This document shows, piece after piece, positions 8,355-15,638 of a stretch of DNA of 37,132 nt. Position numbers and translations under genes: made by a program. The notes beneath the pieces were generated by a model. The model worked only from the letters and a program-made list of their open reading frames with translations, was not told the DNA's origin and ran no database searches. Numbering within the stretch: position 1 is the stretch's first letter; each line of letters opens with the position of its first letter. The stretch lies in the NCBI GenBank assembly GCA_004297945.1, contig SCRC01000078.1, positions 1 through 37,132 of the forward strand, given 5' to 3'. The DNA is from Candidimonas sp. Lineage in GTDB: Bacteria; Pseudomonadota; Gammaproteobacteria; Burkholderiales; Burkholderiaceae_B.

Positions 8355-8452
8355 GGCATCCACAAGGGGTGCCGCTACATAATGACAGGCACGAGGCCTG
8401 TCGCTACATGATTCACGGGTAGGTATTTGTAGCGGCACCCCTTGTGGGTGCC
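8355..8452. repeat. REP cluster 1: three GTAG-headed palindromes
   Basis: Three 24-base REP units. Units at 8355-8378 and 8384-8407 point left (ending CGCTAC) and the unit at 8429-8452 points right (starting GTAGCG). Each is a GTAGCG head plus a 7-bp hairpin with a CTTGT or CTCGT loop. Unit 1 has arms GGCATCC/GGGTGCC with one T-G wobble, unit 3 has GGCACCC/GGGTGCC, and the middle unit has entirely different arms, GACAGGC/GCCTGTC, with head and loop kept. This is the form of RAYT-mobilised REP/BIME elements. No RAYT gene lies in the window. Confidence 0.8.
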
Positions 8453-8529
8453 ATCGGCCTAACCAAGCCAGCCTAAAATGGACTCTTCGCCCCCCAGGGC
8501 ATCGTGACCGACAAGAAAGGACCAAGCAC

Positions 8530-9324
8530 ATGTCTGGATTTGCCCCATTGCAACTGAATATTCTTTCCGACCTGCATCTAAGCCGTGGCGGCCTGCCCTT
8601 GCCTGACACCTCGGCCGACGTGATTGTGCTGGCCGGGGATATCGCTCGTCCGAAAGAAGCCGTGGATTGGGCTCTGGGCTTTACCAAACCCGTCCTCTAC
8701 ATAGCCGGCAACCATGAGTTCTATGGCAGCGGCATCCGTGAAACGCTACAAGATCTCAGGCAGCGCTGCGTGGGCACCCATGTTCATTTCATGGATAAGG
8801 ACGAGGTCATCATGGGCGGGGTGCGCTTTCTGGGTGCCACCTTGTGGACTGACTTCAGGCTCTACGGCGATGGCCCTAAACGCGACGATGCGCGTCGCGA
8901 TGCGGTAGCCATGCTGCGGGATTTCAGCCGGATACGCTCCGATGTAGCCGCCGATCAGCATTTCACCCCGATCGAATCGGAAGTGCTCTTTAACGATTAC
9001 CGCGACTGGCTGGCCGCGAAGCTCGATGAGCCCTACGATGGCCCTACCGTGGTTATTACTCACCATGCACCATCCGCGGGAAGCATCCATCCACGCTTTA
9101 AGGGTTCAAGCCTGAACAATTGCTTTGTGTCGCGACTGGAATCCCTGATGGGATCGGATCGGGCCGTGTTGTGGATACACGGACATACGCACGATAGTTT
9201 CGACTATGCCGTCAATGGCACGCGAGTCATTTGCAATCCGCGCGGCTATGTCAAAGACGGCGTCAACGAAAATGCCCTGTTCAATCCTGAATTGCTTGTG
9301 ACGGTGGGGCCGAAGGCTATTTAA
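8530..9324 (+). CDS. Calcineurin-like metallophosphoesterase
   Basis: A cytoplasmic two-metal phosphoesterase of 264 residues; the substrate cannot be told from sequence. The whole motif set is present in order: SDLHLS (D-x-H, about residues 13-16), LAGDIA (G-D), AGNHEFY (G-N-H-E), THHAPS (H-H) and HGHTHDSFDY (G-H-x-H), all expected to bind Mn or Fe ions or phosphate. No signal peptide. A ribosome binding site (AAAGGA) precedes the ATG by about 9 bases. The gene is alone, bracketed by REP clusters on both sides (8355-8452 and 9339-9405), and converges with the sigma-factor gene. Bracketing by repeats and closeness to the tRNA-linked scar make it a candidate accessory gene. Confidence 0.88.
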   Translation: MSGFAPLQLNILSDLHLSRGGLPLPDTSADVIVLAGDIARPKEAVDWALGFTKPVLYIAGNHEFYGSGIRETLQDLRQRCVGTHVHFMDKDEVIMGGVRFLGATLWTDFRLYGDGPKRDDARRDAVAMLRDFSRIRSDVAADQHFTPIESEVLFNDYRDWLAAKLDEPYDGPTVVITHHAPSAGSIHPRFKGSSLNNCFVSRLESLMGSDRAVLWIHGHTHDSFDYAVNGTRVICNPRGYVKDGVNENALFNPELLVTVGPKAI

Positions 9325-9338
9325 TGTGGCGCAACAAT

Positions 9339-9405
9339 GGCAGCCACAAGGGCTGCCGCTACATGCGACGGATACGTTTTTGTAGCGGCAGCCCTTGTGG
9401 CTGCC
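9339..9405. repeat. REP cluster 2: inverted pair (BIME) between convergent genes
   Basis: Two 24-base units in head-to-head inversion, 9339-9362 and 9382-9405, separated by 19 bases. Both carry the arm version GGCAGCC/GGCTGCC with an intact GTAGCG head. The pair ends 7 bases before the stop of the sigma-factor gene and begins 15 bases after the metallophosphoesterase stop, so it fills the whole gap between the convergent genes. It may end or protect both transcripts. Confidence 0.85.
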
Positions 9406-9411
9406 ATTGAT

Positions 9412-10104
9412 TCACAAAGCGTCTACGCGAGCCAGCACTCCGGCCACAATGCGATCACAACGCTCGCCGGCAAAGGCAAAAGCATCTTCAATGCCGTGCC
9501 CGATATCTTTCGCCAATGATTTGCGCAGTAGCGCCCTGGCCCTGAAATAACGCGTCCGCACGGTTGCCGGCAGGATGTCCAGGCATTGTGCAGCTTCTTC
9601 AACCGTCATTTCCTCGACCGCCCGTAACACAAAAACCGTGCGAAAGACGTCGGGCAGCAAATCGATCTTGGCTTCAATCAGACGCCGGGTTTCAACGCGC
9701 ACCATGGCTTGCTCCGGTTGGCTGGGAATAAATTCATTAGTTTGGGCCTGTTGCGAATCGCCCCTGACTTCCAGATCATCACCGAACTCCAGCACGGCGT
9801 GCAGCCGCTTACTCTTATGCAGACGCTTGTTCGATTCGTTGATCACGATACGAACCAGCCAGGTCGACAAGGCGGAGTCTGCGCGAAATCGCCCCATGGC
9901 ACGGTAGGCCGAAAAAAATGCTTCCTGAACCGCCTCTTCGGCATCGGCATCGTTACGCAATACACTGCGCGCAACACGAAACAATCGCTGATTGTGACGA
10001 CGCATTAACGTGGTAAGGGCTTGTCTGTCGCCTTGCGCAATCCGCCGCGCGATCTCGGCGTCGGGCCGGTCTTGTCCTGAAGTCTTGACGATGGATAGCG
10101 GCAT
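9412..10104 (-). CDS. ECF-type RNA polymerase sigma factor
   Basis: A 230-residue alternative sigma factor of the extracytoplasmic-function group. Region 2 covers about residues 30-95 (DALT-like LMRRHNQRLFRVARSVLRNDADAEEAVQEAFFSAY, whose DAEEAVQE core is typical). A linker of about 50 residues follows, then region 4 near 135-190 (LPDVFRTVFVLRAVEEMTVEEAA, RTRYFRARALLRK), the -35 recognition helix. About 30 residues extend past region 4. The ATG at 10104 is preceded by AAGGA at 6 bases; an upstream in-frame TTG lies inside that site and is rejected. No anti-sigma factor gene is adjacent: downstream is a REP pair and a convergent phosphoesterase. A candidate promoter of ECF type lies just upstream. 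Confidence 0.9.
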   Translation of the reverse strand: MPLSIVKTSGQDRPDAEIARRIAQGDRQALTTLMRRHNQRLFRVARSVLRNDADAEEAVQEAFFSAYRAMGRFRADSALSTWLVRIVINESNKRLHKSKRLHAVLEFGDDLEVRGDSQQAQTNEFIPSQPEQAMVRVETRRLIEAKIDLLPDVFRTVFVLRAVEEMTVEEAAQCLDILPATVRTRYFRARALLRKSLAKDIGHGIEDAFAFAGERCDRIVAGVLARVDAL

Positions 10105-10140
10105 GGAGAATCCTTGCAAAAGGCGTGATCACCCCATTAG

Positions 10141-10165
10141 AGACGCCTTAAACGGCATGCGTTCC
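10141..10165 (-). promoter_or_regulatory. Candidate ECF (RpoE-like) promoter of the sigma-factor gene
   Basis: Minus strand GGAAC (10161-10165), 15 bases, CGTCT (10141-10145), about 37 bases before the sigma-factor ATG. A GGAAC -35 and a CGTC -10 are the usual ECF pattern with close to usual spacing, and many ECF sigma genes drive their own transcription from such sites. That this factor recognises it is an inference. Confidence 0.5.
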
Positions 10166-10221
10166 CGATACGGGGGAATATGTAACGTGCAGAACCCGAT
10201 AGGTCGAGAACAGGCAAAAAT

Positions 10222-10289
10222 GGCACCCACGAGGGGTGCCGCTACATTGCTACCGGTACGTCGTTGTAGCGGCACCCCTTGTGGGTGCC
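10222..10289. repeat. REP cluster 3: inverted pair (BIME)
   Basis: Two 24-base units head to head, 10222-10245 (arms GGCACCC/GGGTGCC, loop ACGAG) and 10266-10289 (same arms, loop CTTGT), separated by 20 bases. Lies between the sigma-factor promoter region and the end of the GH31-family gene. Confidence 0.85.
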
Positions 10290-10291
10290 AT

Positions 10292-10360
10292 CGCCGTCTC
10301 GGCCTTACCGCGCGCGCCGTCTCGGCCTTACCACACGCGCCGTCTCAGCCTTACCGCGCG
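10292..10360. repeat. Three tandem 23-bp repeats reaching into the GH31 gene end
   Basis: Units at 10292-10314, 10315-10337 and 10338-10360, each beginning CGCCGTCTCGGCCTTACC (one A in the third) and ending in CG-rich bases. They start 2 bases after REP cluster 3. The third unit contains the TTA that is the stop codon (TAA) of the minus-strand GH31-family gene and codes its last residues (Ala-Arg), so the repeat and the gene end have the same origin or the repeat was copied from the gene end. Confidence 0.8.
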
Positions 10361-12597
10361 CGCGAAATACGTACTTCGGCGCCTCGGCGCTTGACTTCCA
10401 GCCCTTCGGACGGAAGAATGCGCAAGCCCTCCAGGCCTTTGATGTAGCTGGAACCCTGCATTTGCATGACGCGTATCTTGTTGCGCATCACCACGGGACT
10501 ATGTTCGGGCATGCCGAACATCCACACTTCGTCCAGGATTCGGGCCGAGTTGAACTCGCCCGTATTCTGGGCCGTAGGACCCAGGCACAGCATATGGCCT
10601 TCGCGCCCAAAAATAGGCAAGGTATCCAGATCCGCCTGGACCGTCCAGGTGGTGCCGCCTTCGTAACGCCAGCCCGTATTCAAGTCCCACCACGCATCAC
10701 CCTCGGGCAAGTAAACCTTGGCATCGCGGCCTTCGTGCAGAACGGGCGCCACCAACAGCGCAGGTCCAAACAGGTACTGCGTGTCCCAGGCATGAGCCAG
10801 CGTGTCGGTCGGAAACGCCAGCGCCATGGATCGTTGCACCGGCAAGCCGGTGCGTACCGCATCTTCAATAATGCCCAACACATAGGGAATCAGGCGATAG
10901 CGCCATTGCAACCAATGCTGGACGAGCTCGCGGGTTCGCGCATCAAACGCACGGGGGAGCAAAGCCGGTATACCCTGAAAACTGAAATTGGCTGAAAATA
11001 CATTGGCGGCAAGCCAGCGTATGTAAAGCTCCGGCGTCATGGACGTTGCAGGATGTCCGGCCGACCCCAGGCCATGCATCTGGACAGGAACGCCACTGGC
11101 GCCCAGCGACAGGGCACAGCGCAATGTGTGCTCCAGCCCGGCCCAGGTATTGGGCGCCTGGGGCCCCATCTGCCACGGAAACCGTTGCACTGCGGGAAAG
11201 AGATCGGTACTGCAAACCACGCCTTCCTGTGGTGTTTTGTGACCTGCCACCGCGTCAAACAGGGCACGTCGTGCGAGCAGCGGATAAAGTGTGCGCAAGG
11301 CGGCGCCTGACTCGCCCCCACGTGCGGTAATGCCATCCGGAATATCCAGTTGGGCATCGCAATCGGGGGCGCCCAGGCCGTCATCGATCAGTTGGCGCTG
11401 CCGCTCCGACCATGCTTTATAGACATCCTTGTGGGTCAGATCAAGCAAGCCGAAGCGACGGCCCGCTGTCATGGCATTGCCGGCAAACCGGTGCGCGTCG
11501 CCGTCGGCATCATTGGTCAGGAGCCAGCCGCGATCTTCCCATTCATTGAAAAGTGCCGTATCGATCAATACCCCCGGAAAAGTTGGCGCCGCTACCTGCA
11601 CATTGAGCGCATGAAAGCGCGTCAGCATGGCGCGCGGAGCCGGGACGCGCCGGGCGTCCCATTCGAGCACAGCCTTGTCAGCCTGAAACCCGCAGATTCC
11701 CGGAGCGGCCAGACGCACCACGTCCAGCCCCAAACCATCGGCCCGGAACTGCTCCACAGCTTCGATCGTCGAATCTATGGACTGGCCATGAGCCTGGTCT
11801 AGCCATACCCCCATCGGCCACAAGCCCGGCTGCCCTGCACGGCCCGTAAGCGCCGAGTACTGATTGATAATTTCTGCGGGATCACCCACAAAAAGAAACA
11901 CATCAAAAATCCGGTCTTGCAACGAAACAACATAGCTGTCCGGATCCGTAACAGCCAGATCATGCTCGACGCGCCCAAGCGTATTGACGTACAGACCCCA
12001 GCCCGTCGGACTCCATACCAAAGGCAGCGCGCGGGCTTGCGGTTGATCGGAAACCAGGCGTTCGCCGCGCCGGTCCAGATCCTTGAATGTTTCCCCCAAT
12101 CCGTACAAGGCCTCGTCGCAATCGAGCTCCAGGCCCAGCCGCCACGTGCAGGCATCGCCCGTGACTTTGCGCTCCAGAGTGGCGCCGAATTCGCTGCGCA
12201 ACACACAGCGCTCGCCACGATACAGCGCGAACTGAAAGGGATCCGCGTCAATTTCAAGGACAATATCGCCTTGCGTCAGCCGCCAACCCTGCGGTTCGGG
12301 CGGCGCTATGGAGCTTACGATCAGCTCTCCCGCAGGCTCTTGCCGAGCCAGCAGCATTTCGGCATGCGCCCGGCCACGGGTGCCTGGCTTGTCGTCAAGC
12401 AGCGCCTTAGGTTCGGCGCAGCGCAAGCGATAAACACCCGGCGCATGGGCCTCGACATGAAGCAGCAGTTCGTCGATCGAAAAATCCGCGCGTGCAGACT
12501 TCACCGTTCGAAATTTCAGGCTGGTAAGTTGCGTCAGGTGAGCAGGGTCAGACTTGGGCGGCACAGCGCAATCCTCGGGCTCTCGCCCAAAAAGCAT
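10351..12597 (-). CDS. Glycoside hydrolase family 31-like protein, active site probably degenerate
   Basis: A 748-residue protein with the overall GH31 (alpha-glucosidase/alpha-xylosidase) layout: N-terminal beta-sandwich with YGLGETFKDLDRRG near 165-178, a TIM-barrel region from about 255 (WPMGVWLDQAHG), and C-terminal sheets with YLFGPALLVAPVL, KVYLPEG and WWDLNTG. The catalytic positions look altered by comparison with YicI-type enzymes. PDCDAQLDIPD (411-421) stands where the nucleophile motif KTDFGE is expected. WQMGPQAP (475-482) stands where the acid/base W-G-G-D is. MHGLGS (507-512) replaces S-H-D-I-G-G. It may bind rather than cut a sugar, or be decaying, although the frame is intact. 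No signal peptide, so it should be cytoplasmic. Alone between two minus-strand genes. Confidence 0.8.
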   Translation of the reverse strand: MLFGREPEDCAVPPKSDPAHLTQLTSLKFRTVKSARADFSIDELLLHVEAHAPGVYRLRCAEPKALLDDKPGTRGRAHAEMLLARQEPAGELIVSSIAPPEPQGWRLTQGDIVLEIDADPFQFALYRGERCVLRSEFGATLERKVTGDACTWRLGLELDCDEALYGLGETFKDLDRRGERLVSDQPQARALPLVWSPTGWGLYVNTLGRVEHDLAVTDPDSYVVSLQDRIFDVFLFVGDPAEIINQYSALTGRAGQPGLWPMGVWLDQAHGQSIDSTIEAVEQFRADGLGLDVVRLAAPGICGFQADKAVLEWDARRVPAPRAMLTRFHALNVQVAAPTFPGVLIDTALFNEWEDRGWLLTNDADGDAHRFAGNAMTAGRRFGLLDLTHKDVYKAWSERQRQLIDDGLGAPDCDAQLDIPDGITARGGESGAALRTLYPLLARRALFDAVAGHKTPQEGVVCSTDLFPAVQRFPWQMGPQAPNTWAGLEHTLRCALSLGASGVPVQMHGLGSAGHPATSMTPELYIRWLAANVFSANFSFQGIPALLPRAFDARTRELVQHWLQWRYRLIPYVLGIIEDAVRTGLPVQRSMALAFPTDTLAHAWDTQYLFGPALLVAPVLHEGRDAKVYLPEGDAWWDLNTGWRYEGGTTWTVQADLDTLPIFGREGHMLCLGPTAQNTGEFNSARILDEVWMFGMPEHSPVVMRNKIRVMQMQGSSYIKGLEGLRILPSEGLEVKRRGAEVRISRAR

Positions 12598-12704
12598 TCA
12601 AAAGGTGATATTTTGACGGAATTACGCTATAAAATAAAATCGTTCACATTTAAGCCTGTTTCAAGCACGGTCAAACCTCACTCGCCAAAATCATTAAACA
12701 CTCA

Positions 12705-14570
12705 TCAGCGCGGGGCTATCGCTCGTAATAAGTCGCGCTCCAGCGGAGCGGGCTCATCACTTAGTCGCGCGGCGATAATATCCCCGGCCAGCGCCGACCA
12801 GGTCAAACCCCGCGAACCATAAGCACAAGCCAGCCATAGTCCGGGGGCCTGCGCGACCGGCCCGATCAAGGGCAAACGCCCCGTAGCCACCGCCCGCCAA
12901 CCAGCCCAACCCTGTGATTCGTGCAACCAGTATCTCACGTCTGCCGCCGGGACGCGCAGCAGAACGCTCAACTTGTCGATCACGGCCTCATGGCCCTGCC
13001 GGGTCACCTCGCTACGAACAGCCTGGGCGGCATAGGTTCCGCCCACCACACTGACCCCATCCACCGCAGGCAGACAATACCCCTGGGCGGCCAGAATCAG
13101 ATCCTGGCGCAAGGACGCCGGAAGGTCAAAATAACTCACCTGCCCAGCCACCGCCTGCATACCGGCCAGTCCGGGCAAATGAGCGGCATAGGGCGTTGGC
13201 GCCAGCAAGTCTTTCGCGGCAAGCGCATTGGCTACGATAACGGTGGAAGCAAGCGCCAATTTCCGGCCGCAAATATCCCGCAAGAGCCAGCCCGGCCCTG
13301 AACGCTCCAGGCTGCCTACTTGTGCGGCGCGGCAGGCAACGCCAGGGGCGCCAAGCAGGGCGCGCAGCAGAGGCTCGGGACGCACCCATTGACCATCGGC
13401 GAAAAACACGCCACCGGCCGATTTCGCAAGCCTGAACCGTCGGGACACATCATCGGCGTCCATCCAGGCCACCCAATCTTCTGGAAAAGATAGCCTGGTC
13501 AGGGTGATCCGGCGTTCGCGCGCCTCTTGCGCGTCGGCCGCCAATTCCAGCGTCCCGCAATGCACCGGCCGCGCCGCCTCCGGCAATGCCTGCCAACGCT
13601 GCATGGCACGAAAGACGCCAGCGCGCGACAACCTGGCCCGGATATCGTCGTCGCGCGAAATCAAAGGAGTCAGCGCCGCCGCCCGATGACCCCTGTGACT
13701 TGCATCCAGGCCCCGCTCGAATGCGGGGTCGAACACCATCGCGGCATGGCCCCGGAGCGCCAGTGCGTACGCAATTCCAGCCCCTGCCAGGCCACCCCCC
13801 ACGATGACCACTGTCCCGTCGGGCCCAACCGCTGCGGCATCACGACGCACGCCCGGACGCAAAACCGCCACCGTCATCTCGCGCTTGTCGCCAAACCCCG
13901 GCGCCTTCGACACCAGAAAGCCGGCTTCGCCGAGGGCTCGCCGCACACTCCCGGCGCAACACCAGCTTGCGGCCGTTGCGCCTGTGCGCGCCATGCGAAC
14001 CAATTGTCCAAATAATCTGGGCGACCACATTTCAGGATTTTTTCGCGGCGCAAATCCATCAAGGAAATAGGCATCCACACAGGCGTCAATTTGCCGCGCA
14101 AGCTTCTCTACCTGGCCAAATGCCAGAGTCAGGGTCACGTTGGCGTCTTCAAACTCAAGCCGGTGCAGACCAGGCAACAAAGCCGGCCAGGCCGCCAGCA
14201 ATTTCCTGGCCAGCGGCAGAAACAAGGCGGGAAGCCCCGGCAACAATACCTTTGCCATATCCTCTTTTGAAAAAGGATGCGCCTCGAAGGATACGACATG
14301 CAGCCGCTTTGAACGCTGCGGGTCCGAGCGCCAGGCCTGCCAGAGGGCAAGAAAATTATGCCCCAGACCAAAACCCGTTTCGCATACGGTAAACGCAGCG
14401 CAACCCTGCCAGCGAGCCGGCAATTGATTACCCTTTAAAAATACGTGTCCGGCCTGCGCCAGAGCGCCCATCCGCGCATGATAAACGTCGCCGTAGCGTG
14501 TACTTATTGGCGTGCCGGCTTCATCGAAGGCCACGCCAGCCGCCACCAGGGGCTCAAAAGAAATTGCCAT
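12705..14570 (-). CDS. mnmC: Bifunctional tRNA 5-(aminomethyl)-2-thiouridine biosynthesis protein MnmC
   Basis: Completes mnm5s2U34 at the wobble base of tRNAs including tRNA-Lys(UUU). The C-terminal FAD oxidase domain removes the carboxymethyl group and the N-terminal methyltransferase domain then adds a methyl from SAM. The 621-residue protein shows the MnmC(o2) part in about 1-235 (YGDVYHARMG, ETGFGLGHNFLALW, DAYFLDGFAPRKNPEMW) and the FAD-binding VVIVGGGLAGAGIAYALALRG from about 255. Near the end is YGSRGLTWSALAGDIIAARL. The start at 14570 (MAISFEPL) suits the family; in-frame ATG codons further upstream give no family similarity. A tRNA-Lys(UUU) gene, one of its substrates, lies 4.4 kb away. 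Confidence 0.93.
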   Translation of the reverse strand: MAISFEPLVAAGVAFDEAGTPISTRYGDVYHARMGALAQAGHVFLKGNQLPARWQGCAAFTVCETGFGLGHNFLALWQAWRSDPQRSKRLHVVSFEAHPFSKEDMAKVLLPGLPALFLPLARKLLAAWPALLPGLHRLEFEDANVTLTLAFGQVEKLARQIDACVDAYFLDGFAPRKNPEMWSPRLFGQLVRMARTGATAASWCCAGSVRRALGEAGFLVSKAPGFGDKREMTVAVLRPGVRRDAAAVGPDGTVVIVGGGLAGAGIAYALALRGHAAMVFDPAFERGLDASHRGHRAAALTPLISRDDDIRARLSRAGVFRAMQRWQALPEAARPVHCGTLELAADAQEARERRITLTRLSFPEDWVAWMDADDVSRRFRLAKSAGGVFFADGQWVRPEPLLRALLGAPGVACRAAQVGSLERSGPGWLLRDICGRKLALASTVIVANALAAKDLLAPTPYAAHLPGLAGMQAVAGQVSYFDLPASLRQDLILAAQGYCLPAVDGVSVVGGTYAAQAVRSEVTRQGHEAVIDKLSVLLRVPAADVRYWLHESQGWAGWRAVATGRLPLIGPVAQAPGLWLACAYGSRGLTWSALAGDIIAARLSDEPAPLERDLLRAIAPR

Positions 14571-14679
14571 ACTCCACACTTGAATCCAAGTCATGCCGCC
14601 CGGCCAAAGCCTATACAAGACGTCGCCCGGATTGTTGCGTAAACTAACACCTTCTCATCTATGCATTTTCCTGGATAGT

Positions 14680-15525
14680 ATGTCTCAAACGCGCATCAAC
14701 CTCAGCCAGTCCCTTAATGCTGCCGTCACTGCCGCGCACGCTGCCGCTGCAATTCTTCAATCCTACTCCCATGACCGTTCCTCGCTGGTTATCGATAAAA
14801 AAGCCCGAAACGATCTGGTTTCGCAGGCGGACCGGGAAGCAGAACGCGTCATTATCGACATACTGCAGGTGCAAACGCCCGAATTCGGCATTGTGGCGGA
14901 AGAGTCCGGCGGCAAAACGGCCGGCCAGGCCACGTGGTACATCGATCCCCTGGACGGCACCACCAATTTCCTGCACGGAATTCCGCAATACGCAGTGTCG
15001 ATCGCCCTGATCGCGCATGCGGGAACCGTGCTTGAAGACCAGCCGCTGGCGCTCGACACACCGGTCATCGGAGTGGTTTACGATCCCAGCCGGGAAGAGG
15101 TTTTTACCGCCATGCACGGCGCAGGTTCGTGGCTAAACGGACACCGGATTACCTGCTCGCCCACGCGCGAACTGAGCGAATCCGTCGTGGGAACTGGGTT
15201 CCCCTTCCGCGACTTCTCGTTCTCGGACCAATACATGCCAACCCTGGATTACGCGATCAATCACACGCGCGGCGTACGCCGGCTCGGCGCGGCCGCGCTC
15301 GACCTGGCCTGGACCGCTTGCGGACGCTACGACGGCTACTGGGAAATGGGCCTGGCCTCCTGGGATGTCGCGGCCGGAACGGTGCTTGTCCGCGAAGCCG
15401 GGGGCATAGCCGAAGATATGCACCATATCGACCCGTGGCCTATCAAAGGCTATGTTTATGCAGGCAACCCCCACATAGCGCCGGCGATCGACGCCATGAT
15501 TCAGCCCCACCTCAAGCCGCGCTAA
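14680..15525 (+). CDS. Inositol monophosphatase family protein (SuhB-like)
   Basis: A 281-residue Mg-dependent phosphatase of the IMPase/SuhB fold. Metal-binding motifs are all visible: VAEESGG (residues near 75, first Glu of the site), DPLDGTTNF (near 90-98) and WDVAAGTVLVREAGG (near 225-239). About 15 extra residues (AGTVLEDQPLALDTP) sit between ALIA and VIGVVYDP, where most family members have a short turn. In proteobacteria SuhB also binds NusA and takes part in rRNA antitermination, but whether this copy does so is unknown. Divergent from mnmC with a 109-base gap. The start at 14680 (MSQTRINL) is chosen for family fit; no clear ribosome binding site precedes it. Confidence 0.88.
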   Translation: MSQTRINLSQSLNAAVTAAHAAAAILQSYSHDRSSLVIDKKARNDLVSQADREAERVIIDILQVQTPEFGIVAEESGGKTAGQATWYIDPLDGTTNFLHGIPQYAVSIALIAHAGTVLEDQPLALDTPVIGVVYDPSREEVFTAMHGAGSWLNGHRITCSPTRELSESVVGTGFPFRDFSFSDQYMPTLDYAINHTRGVRRLGAAALDLAWTACGRYDGYWEMGLASWDVAAGTVLVREAGGIAEDMHHIDPWPIKGYVYAGNPHIAPAIDAMIQPHLKPR

Positions 15526-15533
15526 ACGAGCAC

Positions 15534-15566
15534 ACTGCGCGGCGCCGTCTAACGCCGTCGCGCAGT
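15534..15566 (+). terminator. Imperfect hairpin after the SuhB-like gene, possible terminator
   Basis: ACTGCGCG (15534-15541) pairs with CGCGCAGT (15559-15566), and an inner GCG/CGC extends the stem with a three-base bulge. It starts 8 bases past the stop codon. The following bases ATCAATAATTTG are AT-rich but not a T-run, so termination may be weak. It lies between the SuhB-like and amidohydrolase genes on the same strand. Confidence 0.45.
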
Positions 15567-15596
15567 ATCAATAATTTGATGATACGCGGCCAACGA

Positions 15597-15611
15597 GGTA
15601 CAGTTTGTACC
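15597..15611. promoter_or_regulatory. Perfect palindrome upstream of the amidohydrolase, candidate operator
   Basis: GGTACA, three bases (GTT), TGTACC: a perfect 6-bp inverted repeat ending 27 bases before the amidohydrolase ATG, between the hairpin at 15534-15566 and the gene. Position and symmetry fit a repressor site; the binding protein is unknown and no regulator gene is adjacent. Confidence 0.4.
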
Positions 15612-15638
15612 GGCAATACGACAGGACACACCCCTATC

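Noticed and set aside
8111..8422. Plus-strand frame of 103 codons containing AGIRTRDQRIKSPVLYQLSYRP
   Set aside because: This is the well-known false protein read antisense through a tRNA gene; here it crosses tRNA-Lys and part of the REP cluster.
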